A stretch of DNA of 61,948 nucleotides, from NCBI GenBank assembly GCA_947168045.1, contig CAMVKN010000015.1, forward strand, positions 1-61,948. Reading direction: 5' to 3'. Numbering within the stretch: the first letter of the stretch is position 1; the number at the start of each line of letters is the position of its first letter. The translations under genes were made by a program, and so were the position numbers. Below are positions 44,246 to 51,203 of this stretch, one piece after another. The notes beneath the pieces were generated by a model. It did no database searches. It saw only the letters and a list, made by a program, of their open reading frames with translations, and was not told the DNA's origin. This DNA is from an uncultured Prevotellaceae bacterium (GTDB taxonomy: Bacteria; Bacteroidota; Bacteroidia; Bacteroidales; Bacteroidaceae).

Positions 44246-45730
44246 CTATTGTGCCAAGGTGGCGATGGCCTGTCGGTTGCGGCTGACGTCGAGCTGCTTG
44301 GCCTCGGCGGCGTCGAGGAGGCGGCGGGCATCGTTGTAGCGCTGCTGCACGATAGCGACGACGGCGCGTGCGTTGTCAGCTTCGGCTGAGTTGCCGGCGT
44401 GCTCGAGCAGGGTCTCGGCCTTCAGAAGGTCGTGCTGTGCGAGGGCTACGTTGGCCAGGTTGAGGTTCACCACCTCGTCATCGGGATAGTAGAGGAGGGT
44501 GGTCTGCATCACGCGGTTATACTCGTCGCTGAAGGGCTGCATGGTCTGTGCCACGCGCCACAACTCGTGCTTCGACAGCTGGTAGGGCTTTGTGCGGTAG
44601 ATGTCGAGGCACTCCTCGATGGTGTTGAACTGGCGTATGTTGAACGTGATCTCGTAGTCCGAGCGGCGCAGGCCGGGATAGATCTCGCGCAACAGGTACT
44701 GGTATTCCTGCGGGTAGCGGCTCCTGATGCTGGCCTCGGTCTTGTCGGCGGTGCGTGCGATGGTGAGGCTGTCCTTGTCGAGCAGACCATTGACGATGGT
44801 GGCGATGTCTGCCTTGTGCGGCAGCAGGTCGGTGGACATGTTGTCGACGGCTTCCTTCAGTCCTATCCAGTTCTCGGGAGTGGCCTCTGCGGGTGCGAAG
44901 GCGCTGGCGGGCAGCTGGTAGTTCTGACGCAGCCACTCGGTGAGGCTTTTGGCACGGTTGGTGGCCAGCAGGTGGTTGTGGTTGTAGGGTGACTCAGGCG
45001 AAGCCCAGCCGTGAATCTTGATGGTGTTGACGGTGATGTTCTTGTCGGCCACCATGATGTCGAGCGTATCGGTGATCTTGCGCAGCTCGCGGCGGTTGTC
45101 CATATAGTCGGGCTTCATCTCCCAGCGGTCTACGACGAAGGTGATGAAGGCCGAGCCGTGCAGCTCGCGCATGGGCTTGTCGGGGTTGGGTTCCTTGTTG
45201 ATAAGGTCGACGAGCTCCCAGGGGTCGGGCGGCAGCAGGTCGGTGATGAAGGTATCCTCGTTCTTCATCTTATCGCCGCATCCGCAGAGGTCACTCTCCA
45301 CATACAGCTTGGCGCCGCTGTGCCAGGGCTGGCTCTCCACGGCGTCGGTATAGGCATACTGCTGCGGCTCGCCATTCTGTCGGCGGATGTTCTCGCAGTT
45401 CTTGGCATAGAGGTCGTCGATGCCGTCACGCTCAAACACGATGTTCTGCCTTCTGCCGCTGACGATGAGGGTCTTCAGGCGCTGCTCCTGCGCGCCGTTG
45501 GCCGTGCGGATGATGGGTGTGAAGGCGCGGTAGCGGTTGGAGGGCACATCAAGCTGGTCGAGGATGAAGTCCATCGTCACAATCGTCTTTCCAGAGGCCT
45601 TGACCACGTTGACATTGGTGACCTCGACCTGCGTGTCCTGTCCGCTCTTCTCGCCTGTCAGGCGTATGGTCTGCTGTGCCGATACTGTTGCCGCAAAGGC
45701 CAGCAGGATGATGGTGAGTATATTTTTCAT
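44246..45730 (-). CDS. DUF3868 protein with OmpA-like region
   Basis: A 494-residue secreted protein (signal peptide 1-18). The N-terminal part is of the DUF3868 type (RLTGEKSGQDTQVEVTNVNV; YVESDLCGCG). An OmpA/MotB-like peptidoglycan-binding region follows (ITVNTIKIHGWASPESPYNH, then RAKSLTEWLR), and the C-terminus is helical, TPR-like (VVNLNLANVALAQHDLLKAE). Such proteins accompany Mfa and FimA loci and probably tie the fimbrial base to the cell wall. It starts three bases after the DUF3575 stop codon. Confidence 0.83.
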   Translation of the reverse strand: MKNILTIILLAFAATVSAQQTIRLTGEKSGQDTQVEVTNVNVVKASGKTIVTMDFILDQLDVPSNRYRAFTPIIRTANGAQEQRLKTLIVSGRRQNIVFERDGIDDLYAKNCENIRRQNGEPQQYAYTDAVESQPWHSGAKLYVESDLCGCGDKMKNEDTFITDLLPPDPWELVDLINKEPNPDKPMRELHGSAFITFVVDRWEMKPDYMDNRRELRKITDTLDIMVADKNITVNTIKIHGWASPESPYNHNHLLATNRAKSLTEWLRQNYQLPASAFAPAEATPENWIGLKEAVDNMSTDLLPHKADIATIVNGLLDKDSLTIARTADKTEASIRSRYPQEYQYLLREIYPGLRRSDYEITFNIRQFNTIEECLDIYRTKPYQLSKHELWRVAQTMQPFSDEYNRVMQTTLLYYPDDEVVNLNLANVALAQHDLLKAETLLEHAGNSAEADNARAVVAIVQQRYNDARRLLDAAEAKQLDVSRNRQAIATLAQ

Positions 45731-45733
45731 AGG

Positions 45734-46324
45734 TTAGAACATGTAAAGCAGTGAGAGGGCCGCCTTGGTGGGACCCACGTAAATCTTATGACCGTCGTCG
45801 ATTTTCTTGCCGCAGGTGCCGCACTTGTACTTGTCGTACTCGATGTAGGCAGCGCCGACGCCAATGGCAGCCTCGAAGTTCCAGTGCTTCGACATCACCC
45901 ACTGGTAGCCGTAGCTGACGCCGCCGCCAACAAACCATCCCTCGAAGCGGTGGTCCTTCAGCTCGTCCCACCAGCCCAAGGGCATCTTGATGTTAGCCGC
46001 GTTGTACTGTCCTCCGAAGGCGTGTATGCCGACGAAGGAGCCGTTGAAGCGGTGGCAGAACCAGTGGCGCCACTCAGGGTTGACAATCCAGTGCTTCAGG
46101 TATTTCTGCTCGTCGCCATGTCCGAAAGTCCAGGGATGAAGGCCGTAGAACGCCTGCAACGAGTGTTTCTTTCCCACGCCGATTTCCATACCGATATTGG
46201 GAGTAGCCGTAGCATCGTACAGCAGGTTGGTCTTCAGCGCTACCTGCTGTGCATGAGCAGGCAATAGGCTCAGGGCTGTCATGACAGCAAAGGCCGCCAA
46301 AAGGCGGTACAATCGTGTATTCAT
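45734..46324 (-). CDS. DUF3575 outer-membrane protein, first gene of the fimbrial operon
   Basis: A 196-residue protein with signal peptide (1-25) and the DUF3575 opening VALKTNLLYDATATPNIGME. Alternating strands ending in LLYMF suggest a small outer-membrane barrel. DUF3575 genes regularly head Mfa-type loci; the exact job is unknown. It carries two close CxxC cysteines (KCGTCGKK). The promoter at 46359-46391 lies upstream, and seven further genes follow on the same strand with short gaps. Confidence 0.83.
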   Translation of the reverse strand: MNTRLYRLLAAFAVMTALSLLPAHAQQVALKTNLLYDATATPNIGMEIGVGKKHSLQAFYGLHPWTFGHGDEQKYLKHWIVNPEWRHWFCHRFNGSFVGIHAFGGQYNAANIKMPLGWWDELKDHRFEGWFVGGGVSYGYQWVMSKHWNFEAAIGVGAAYIEYDKYKCGTCGKKIDDGHKIYVGPTKAALSLLYMF

Positions 46325-46358
46325 TAGGGTCAGTATCTATTTTTCATAGTTACAGCCT

Positions 46359-46391
46359 GCAAAGATAATATCTTTTTCCCAACTAGCCAAA
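46359..46391 (-). promoter_or_regulatory. Promoter of the fimbrial operon
   Basis: Minus strand TTTG, 21 bases, TATCTTTG. The leader to the DUF3575 start is about 30 bases. No inverted repeats at the spacing expected for an invertible promoter were found around it. Confidence 0.6.
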
Positions 46392-46454
46392 TTATTCTGA
46401 AGAAAAAATTTTTATCACTCAAAATGAGAGCTCTCGGGAGATATTCGACCAGGG

Positions 46455-46508
46455 GCAGCGGACTCCACGGACTGACATGTCTACACATCAGTCCGTGGAG
46501 TCCGCTGC
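46455..46508. repeat. Perfect 21-bp inverted repeat
   Basis: Arms 46455-46475 and 46488-46508 are perfect complements (starting GCAGCGGACTCC) around a 12-base loop. No T-run follows on either strand. It lies between the fimbrial promoter and the truncated surface-protein gene. Confidence 0.75.
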
Positions 46509-46577
46509 TTGATACTCTTTATGTCCCTGACATCTGTTGTGCTTGCAAACCTTGTTTGCAGCTGCACCCCACCGCTG

Positions 46578-47438
46578 TTACGGTCTGAACTCCTTCCGGC
46601 CGTCTATGATGTAGATGCCATTGGCGGGGTTGTCGACCCTCCGGCCCTGCAGGTCGTAGACAGAGGGGTGAGTGGTGAGAGGTGAGAGGTGAGTGGCGGC
46701 AATGCCTGTCTTGATGAACCACGCGAAGGTGACCACCTCGCTCTCATTACCCTGTGCATCGACGGCCATGGCACGCAGCTTTGTGTCGGCGGTGATGGTG
46801 ATGGGCCCGGTGTAGAGCTGGCGCTTTGCCTCGTCGCAGGGACATGAGCCGTCCAGGGTGTACCAGATGGTGCATCCCTCCTGTGCGGTGAGTTCCACTC
46901 TCGTCCCCTCGCTGACATACATGCCGCTGATGATGCTGGCCTTCGGCGCTTCCACAAAGCCAAGACTACTCACCACGCGCACCGTATCCATGGCCTTCAC
47001 CTGCGACCCCTCTACGGCATAGCTGAGATAGGTGGTGCCGGGCAGACGTCCCATGATGGTGATATAGGCCTTGCCCTCAGCATCGAGGGTGACACGGCCG
47101 GTCTCCAGTTGTGCGATGTCGGGCGACAGCGAGGTGATGGTGACATTACGACGGGCCGCGGCATGAGCCGACTGCGCAGTGATGACCACCTGGTGCGTGC
47201 CACCGTAGGGCACGACGATGTTGCCGTCGCTGCCGATGCTCGTCACCTCACGGCCCACGGTGAGCTTCAGCTCCTGGTCCTCGCCCATGGGCACGTCGGC
47301 ATAGCTGCGGCAGAGACCCAGGGCACGCACGGTGACCTGACTGCCCACGGCCAGCGTCTTCTTCGGCACGAAGCGGAAGGCGGAGGCACATTGGATGCCG
47401 TCCTCCTCACTAAGGTACGAGAAGTAATGATGCTGCAT
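46578..47438 (-). pseudogene. C-terminal part of a large surface protein
   Basis: About 286 codons of a secreted beta-rich protein without signal peptide: Ig-like strands (VPYGGTHQVVITAQSAHAAA), an Fn3-associated/CHB-type domain (TIWYTLDGSCPCDE, LYTGPITITADTKLRAMAVD) and the tail GIYIIDGRKEF. The first in-frame ATG is at 47438. Upstream codons match no signal peptide and run into the L3 box sequence, so the 5' part was lost. A GTGAGAG heptanucleotide repeat (about 46670-46692) lies in frame before the tail (ATHLSPLTTHPSVYD). Confidence 0.65.
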
Positions 47439-47533
47439 GCGATATAATCTCGTTATGGTACGAATGCTTGAAAATAGGGTAGGAAGCACAATGGAGATAA
47501 CTCTATGATGGTAGGGTAATTTGTTTTGAAAAG

Positions 47534-47580
47534 CAAGACAACACTCATCTTCTTTAGAAAAGACGATACTCTTCTTCCTT
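47534..47580 (-). repeat. KEDEY box L3, doubled
   Basis: 47561-47580 matches boxes L1 and L2 with one change. 47534-47554 is a second, weaker copy. On the minus strand the first is the end of a frame reading NIEDFFDKEEEYRLF and stop. It lies 140 bases upstream of the second HTH-YqeY unit. Confidence 0.55.
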
Positions 47581-47653
47581 GTCGAAGAAATCTTCAATGT
47601 TGGTTATGGGATGACTCAAAGTATAAGCAGCATAGCTGTTAAAAGAATATAAA

Positions 47654-47699
47654 ACTTTACATAAAAGTGAAGATGGTTTAAGAAAAGTGTCTATATTTG
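47654..47699 (+). promoter_or_regulatory. Promoter and probable operator of the HTH-YqeY unit, copy 2
   Basis: ACTTTACATAAAAGTGAA is followed by TATATTTG (47692-47699), the same arrangement as at 26025-26067. The surrounding sequence has diverged, which supports functional conservation of the palindrome. Confidence 0.55.
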
Positions 47700-47722
47700 C
47701 ACTGTGTAAACGAATAACGACT

Positions 47723-48019
47723 ATGGCATCAGTATCATTAAAGACTATAGAGCAGAACGACAATGTTAGCTTGTTCTCTATCTGTTCTGCCATACCTGAC
47801 GAACAAAAGGCAGAATTTGAACTTTCCTTTGGGATAGCAGAGCGGATGGGCGCGATTCTCAAGGAGAAGAATATTTCCCAGCGTGAACTGGCTCATCGCT
47901 TAGGCAAGCGTGAGTCTGAAGTGTCACGCTGGTTGACAGGTCGGCATAATTTTACGACCAGTACTATTGCCAAGATAGAGACTGCACTTGGTTCTCCCTT
48001 GGTGCAGATAGCACGTTAA
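47723..48019 (+). CDS. XRE-family HTH regulator, copy 2, with fused N-terminus
   Basis: 98 residues. Residues 1-19 (MASVSLKTIEQNDNVSLFS) come from the small protein that precedes the HTH gene in copy 1. Residues 22-98 are identical to residues 12-88 of the copy 1 HTH. A deletion of about 170-190 bases joined the two in frame. The helix-turn-helix is intact. It probably still binds the palindrome at 47654. It ends 20 bases before YqeY copy 3. Confidence 0.75.
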   Translation: MASVSLKTIEQNDNVSLFSICSAIPDEQKAEFELSFGIAERMGAILKEKNISQRELAHRLGKRESEVSRWLTGRHNFTTSTIAKIETALGSPLVQIAR

Positions 48020-48537
48020 CGAATTAAAACATAGATATTATGACACTGTTCGATCAAATTAGTGAAGACATCAAAGCCGCGATGAAAGCTCGCGACAAAG
48101 TGCGTCTGGAGACGCTTCGCAACATTAAGAAAGTGTTCCTGGAAGCAAAGACGGCTCCTGGAGCCAACGACACATTGGCTGATGCCGATGCACTGAAAAT
48201 CATCTCCAAGCTGGCCAAGCAAGGTAAAGAAACGGCAGCAACCTACACACAGGCAGGTCGTCAGGATTTGGCCGATGCAGAGTTGGCACAGGTGGAAGTC
48301 CTGGAAAGCTATCTGCCGAAGCAACTCTCTCAGGAGGAGATAGAAGCAGAAGTAAAGAAGATTATTGCCGAAGTGGGAGCCACCAGCATGAAGGAAATGG
48401 GCAAGGTGATGGGGACCGCCAGCAAGCAGTTGGCGGGAAAGGCCGATGGCCGCGTCATCTCTGAGATTGTGAAGAAGCTTTTGGCATAAGCATCGGCCTT
48501 TTGGCTCATTTCAGTGCCAAATAACCTTCACAATAGT
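47792..48537 (+). repeat. Duplicated HTH-YqeY segment, copy 2
   Basis: Direct repeat of 26332-27077. The fimbrial operon, the giant gene and ATPase 2 lie between the copies. Confidence 0.85.
48040..48489 (+). CDS. GatB/YqeY domain protein, copy 3
   Basis: 149 residues, identical in protein sequence to copy 2 at 26580. The identity at DNA level means recent duplication or ongoing gene conversion. It is expressed behind the fused XRE gene. The family is thought to act on or near tRNA. Element E5 follows. Confidence 0.88.
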   Translation: MTLFDQISEDIKAAMKARDKVRLETLRNIKKVFLEAKTAPGANDTLADADALKIISKLAKQGKETAATYTQAGRQDLADAELAQVEVLESYLPKQLSQEEIEAEVKKIIAEVGATSMKEMGKVMGTASKQLAGKADGRVISEIVKKLLA

Positions 48538-48583
48538 CACACTGCTGGGCGTAAGCTCTTGGTTCCCAATGCAGTATTTAAAC

Positions 48584-48680
48584 TTCAACGAGGATGAGTA
48601 TTGATAGGCTCATATAGGCCTAAACTGATAAACATCAGCGAGACAAACAAGAATAATTTATTTATCTCGCTGATGTTTTT
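48584..48680 (+). terminator. Box-hairpin-terminator element, copy E5
   Basis: The box is identical to E1, E2 and E3. Hairpin 1 is TAGGCT/GGCCTA, then the linker AAACTGATAA, then the terminator ACATCAGCGAGA (48632-48643) with TCTCGCTGATGT (48665-48676) and five T. Relative to E2 the C-G pair in CACCAGC/GCTGGTG is replaced by T-A in CATCAGC/GCTGATG. Confidence 0.8.
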
Positions 48681-48703
48681 GCCGAACAAAAATGCGTATG
48701 TCT

Positions 48704-49537
48704 TCATTTCTTCTTGATTGTGAACTCCACTTTTTGTATTCCGCGCTTATAAACATTGGCGAGGATGAGATTGTAGTGCAGGGCTTCGCCCTTTTTCATA
48801 GATTGCTGGACATGTGCCATCTCGCTTTCAGTCAGTATGTTCTTGAAGAGAAAGCAAGCATGTTTGCCCGGCACAAGGCGTATCTCATCGGTAAGCGGTG
48901 AAAGGACGTAGGCGTAGGTTGCTTGATAGCGGGCACCTGCCTGCCATAGCGGATGACTTTTGTCGAGAATGTTCTCCAGGTATATTTGTGCATGCTTGTC
49001 AAACTCTGGAGTTGGCGTGCCGTCGGCGTATGTCACCCTGCCATCGGCGTTCACTATGTATTCACCACCTTTGGCTATGGCATACTTCTCTATTGGGCAC
49101 TGCTGCTCATACGCTATGTCTGCTTCGTTCTTTACTTCTTTCTCAATAGGCTCTGCCTTCTCCTCAACTTTCTTGTCGGAGAGGATGCGTAACAGTTCGT
49201 ATGTACGGTTGCTGGCATCCTGAGGAGGATTGCCCAAGATAGTGCGCTTCACGCGCAGTTCGTACTCATGCCCTCTTTCGTAGGTGAAACCTTTGATGTC
49301 GCTGAAGTGTAGGTTCTGCCATTGTCCCGGCTCGTCCTCTGTCATCACACGCATGCACTCGATGGGGTGTTCTCCCATGCTGTCGAAGAGGTCGTACATC
49401 ACGCCCGGTTCTGCAGAAATGCTCATGTTAATCTCATTGACAATGTCCTTGTCGTTATCATCGTCGCTGCTGCAAGAAGCGAGGGAGAAAGCAGCAAGCA
49501 TCACAAAGGCGAGTCGCCAGATTTTCGTTGTTTTCAT
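48704..49537 (-). CDS. DUF4377-containing lipoprotein
   Basis: 277 residues, lipobox LASC (Cys22). The N-terminal domain (HPIECMRVMTEDEPGQWQNL, then IKGFTYERGHEYELRVKRTI and NPPQDASNRTYELLRILSDK) fits DUF4377, a small domain of envelope lipoproteins often linked to stress-protein-like or inhibitor-like roles. The rest (130-277) is not recognised. It follows the small lipoprotein at 49544 by six bases and has a nearly identical signal peptide, suggesting a duplicated operon. It converges on element E5. Confidence 0.75.
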   Translation of the reverse strand: MKTTKIWRLAFVMLAAFSLASCSSDDDNDKDIVNEINMSISAEPGVMYDLFDSMGEHPIECMRVMTEDEPGQWQNLHFSDIKGFTYERGHEYELRVKRTILGNPPQDASNRTYELLRILSDKKVEEKAEPIEKEVKNEADIAYEQQCPIEKYAIAKGGEYIVNADGRVTYADGTPTPEFDKHAQIYLENILDKSHPLWQAGARYQATYAYVLSPLTDEIRLVPGKHACFLFKNILTESEMAHVQQSMKKGEALHYNLILANVYKRGIQKVEFTIKKK

Positions 49538-49543
49538 TCTCTG

Positions 49544-49909
49544 TTACCTAATACCGTATACTTTCTGATACAGAACTTCATCTTTAGATTTTACTTCATA
49601 CACATAACGTCCTTCAAATTTTATCGACGATGTGAGAATGGCGTTTTCTGCTTGTTTGCAAGAAGTTAGTATCAAATCTTTAGAAGTTCCCGGGGCAAAA
49701 GATTGTGCATTGAATTTGAGTCCGTTCATCTTGTAGGCATCAGAATATGCCAATTCAATAGCCTCAATTTCGGCATTATTGCCATTGATAGCCGATGTAA
49801 GACCAAAAGTATAAATTGAATAACTTTCATCGTCGCTGCTGCAAGAGGCAAGGGAGAGTATAGCAGCGCACATCACAAAGGCGAATCTCCAGATTTTCAA
49901 GTTCTTCAT
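49544..49909 (-). CDS. Small uncharacterised lipoprotein
   Basis: 121 residues, lipobox LASC (Cys23) followed by SSDDES. The body is short and beta-rich (AIELAYSDAYKMNGLKFNAQ) with no known domain. The signal peptide (MKNLKIWRFAFVMCAAILS) is a close relative of that of the next gene. The two genes are six bases apart and surely co-transcribed. Confidence 0.7.
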   Translation of the reverse strand: MKNLKIWRFAFVMCAAILSLASCSSDDESYSIYTFGLTSAINGNNAEIEAIELAYSDAYKMNGLKFNAQSFAPGTSKDLILTSCKQAENAILTSSIKFEGRYVYEVKSKDEVLYQKVYGIR

Positions 49910-50142
49910 TTCTTATATTTAAGTTCTTGTTAACTCACAACGTTGTAGAAAACTGCTTTGTCTACGGAATGTGAAATGCAAAGGTACAACAAAGTAATGA
50001 TAAACGGTACAAGGCCACATCGCTTTTTATAGATTATTATACAATCCGTTGATTGTATTCGTTTTCCGTGTCATTTGTGACGGTGGAATAATAGACGGGA
50101 TAGATTTGACGGAAGAAATCGTGATATTGTTTACGAAAGTGC

Positions 50143-50166
50143 TATTTTTGCCCGCTTTCGGAAGCG
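50143..50166 (+). promoter_or_regulatory. Orphan promoter box with palindrome, remnant R0
   Basis: TATTTTTG (50143-50150) is followed two bases later by CGCTT-TCGG-AAGCG (50153-50166). No gene follows. The flank CGGAAGCGCTATC matches the inverted repeat of ATPase 1 at 21165-21177 with one change. Confidence 0.5.
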
Positions 50167-50212
50167 CTATCGGTATATTTTGCTGGAAAAGAGCAAAAAA
50201 CTCAGAGTAAAA

Positions 50213-50280
50213 TTTGCAGTCTAAAAGAAAAAAAGTATCTTTGTACTCGATTTTAGTGTCATCAATGACATTAAAATCGA
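50213..50280 (+). promoter_or_regulatory. Promoter with 16-bp leader palindrome, remnant R1
   Basis: TTTG (50213-50216), 19 bases, TATCTTTG (50236-50243), then arms 50247-50262 and 50265-50280 (TCGATTTTAGTGTCAT and ATGACATTAAAATCGA, one G-T pair) with a two-base centre, four bases before the ATG at 50285. Confidence 0.75.
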
Positions 50281-50284
50281 ATAA

Positions 50285-50611
50285 ATGGAGATAAAGAGAG
50301 ACTTATACCTGAAGAAATTGATTGACCGCCAGCAAACAAAAAAAACGTATTTACGCAAAAAAAGTGAGTAGACTCTTCCGCTGTTCCAATAATTCTTCGT
50401 ATTTTTGCAAGCAGAAATTGCGTATTTACGCAGAAAAAGTAAATGGCGATGGTGATAAAGCGAGATATTCATCTGAAGAAACTCATTAACAGCAAGCTTT
50501 CGCCAGTATGAGGAAACCCACTTGATGGAGAATCTACTATACAATGAACTCCGGCTGCGAGGCATGAGTGTGGATGTCGGTGTCGGTGTGAAAAACGAGG
50601 ATGAGTATTAA
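50285..50611 (+). pseudogene. Remnants of AAA/DUF4143 ATPase genes
   Basis: Three pieces related to the ATPase at 27408 lie in a row. At 50285 is MEIKRDLYLKKLIDRQQ (compare MEIKRDVYLHKLINARQ), soon ending at a stop (50369-50371). At 50443 is MAMVIKRDIHLKKLINSK, also cut short. At about 50499 is FRQYEETHLMENLLYNELRL, matching the region around residue 297-317 of the intact protein. The last piece runs straight into the box of elements E1-E5 and ends GVKNEDEY and stop at 50611. At least two different relatives were truncated and joined. Confidence 0.75.
50400..50432 (+). promoter_or_regulatory. Minus-7 box with leader palindrome, remnant R2
   Basis: TATTTTTG (50400-50407), then TGCGTA-TT-TACGCA (50419-50432), 10 bases before the ATG at 50443. 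The same palindrome core CGTATTTACG also occurs at 50346-50355, where remnant R1 breaks off. Confidence 0.65.
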
Positions 50612-50613
50612 TA

Positions 50614-51177
50614 ATGAGTACTAAATTTCCATACGGCTACGATGTGAATGTCTACATTGACAAGGCATTCGAACAGATGAAGGAGGACTTCCCCTGGGCA
50701 ACAAGGGACATGATAGCTGAGCACACCAATTATGGCATCGAGAAGGTAGGCGACGACTATCAGTATGTCTCTTACTCATCCAGGTATGATGGCACGCTAA
50801 AGGTATATCCAGCGGACATCGACTGTGAAGAGTTTATCCGTCGGCTCGCCAGCGGCCATGACTGGGAACTTGAGCATGCCAACCCAGTAAAGGAGTCGCT
50901 CAACGTGCCTGCCTCCTGCAGTTGCAGTGGCGACTGGTTCCTGGAGACTTATCGGTTCCAGAAGCATCAGCAGGGGGGCTATTCAGCCCATGTGCAGGCA
51001 GGCAATCGCTCGGCAGGCGGCTCGAGGACATTCTTCATTCCGGCTTCCTATCTCAAGCTACCATGGGATGAGTTTCTCGACAAGTATCTCGACCTGGTCT
51101 CCCCTGGGTCCTTCTTCGTAGGCAGAGACGACCTCGAGAAAGCTCCAGGCCTCAAAGAGTTCCTGGGGTTTTCTTGA
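50614..51177 (+). CDS. Hypothetical protein
   Basis: 187 residues without signal peptide, rich in Asp, Tyr and Trp (EQMKEDFPWATRDMIAEHTN; DIDCEEFIRRLASGHDWELE). A Cys-Ser-Cys-Ser stretch lies at about 99-102. No family is recognised. Its ATG lies two bases after the stop codon of the ATPase remnant that ends in the NEDEY box, so any translation arriving from the remnant could restart here. It converges on the cupin gene. I see no strong promoter of its own. Confidence 0.6.
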   Translation: MSTKFPYGYDVNVYIDKAFEQMKEDFPWATRDMIAEHTNYGIEKVGDDYQYVSYSSRYDGTLKVYPADIDCEEFIRRLASGHDWELEHANPVKESLNVPASCSCSGDWFLETYRFQKHQQGGYSAHVQAGNRSAGGSRTFFIPASYLKLPWDEFLDKYLDLVSPGSFFVGRDDLEKAPGLKEFLGFS

Positions 51178-51203
51178 GAGGGTCGTCTCACTCCGTCTGT
51201 CCT

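Noticed and set aside
46359..46508. Invertible (phase-variable) fimbrial promoter
   Set aside because: The inverted repeat has only a 12-base loop and does not contain or flank the promoter. No invertase gene is in the window.
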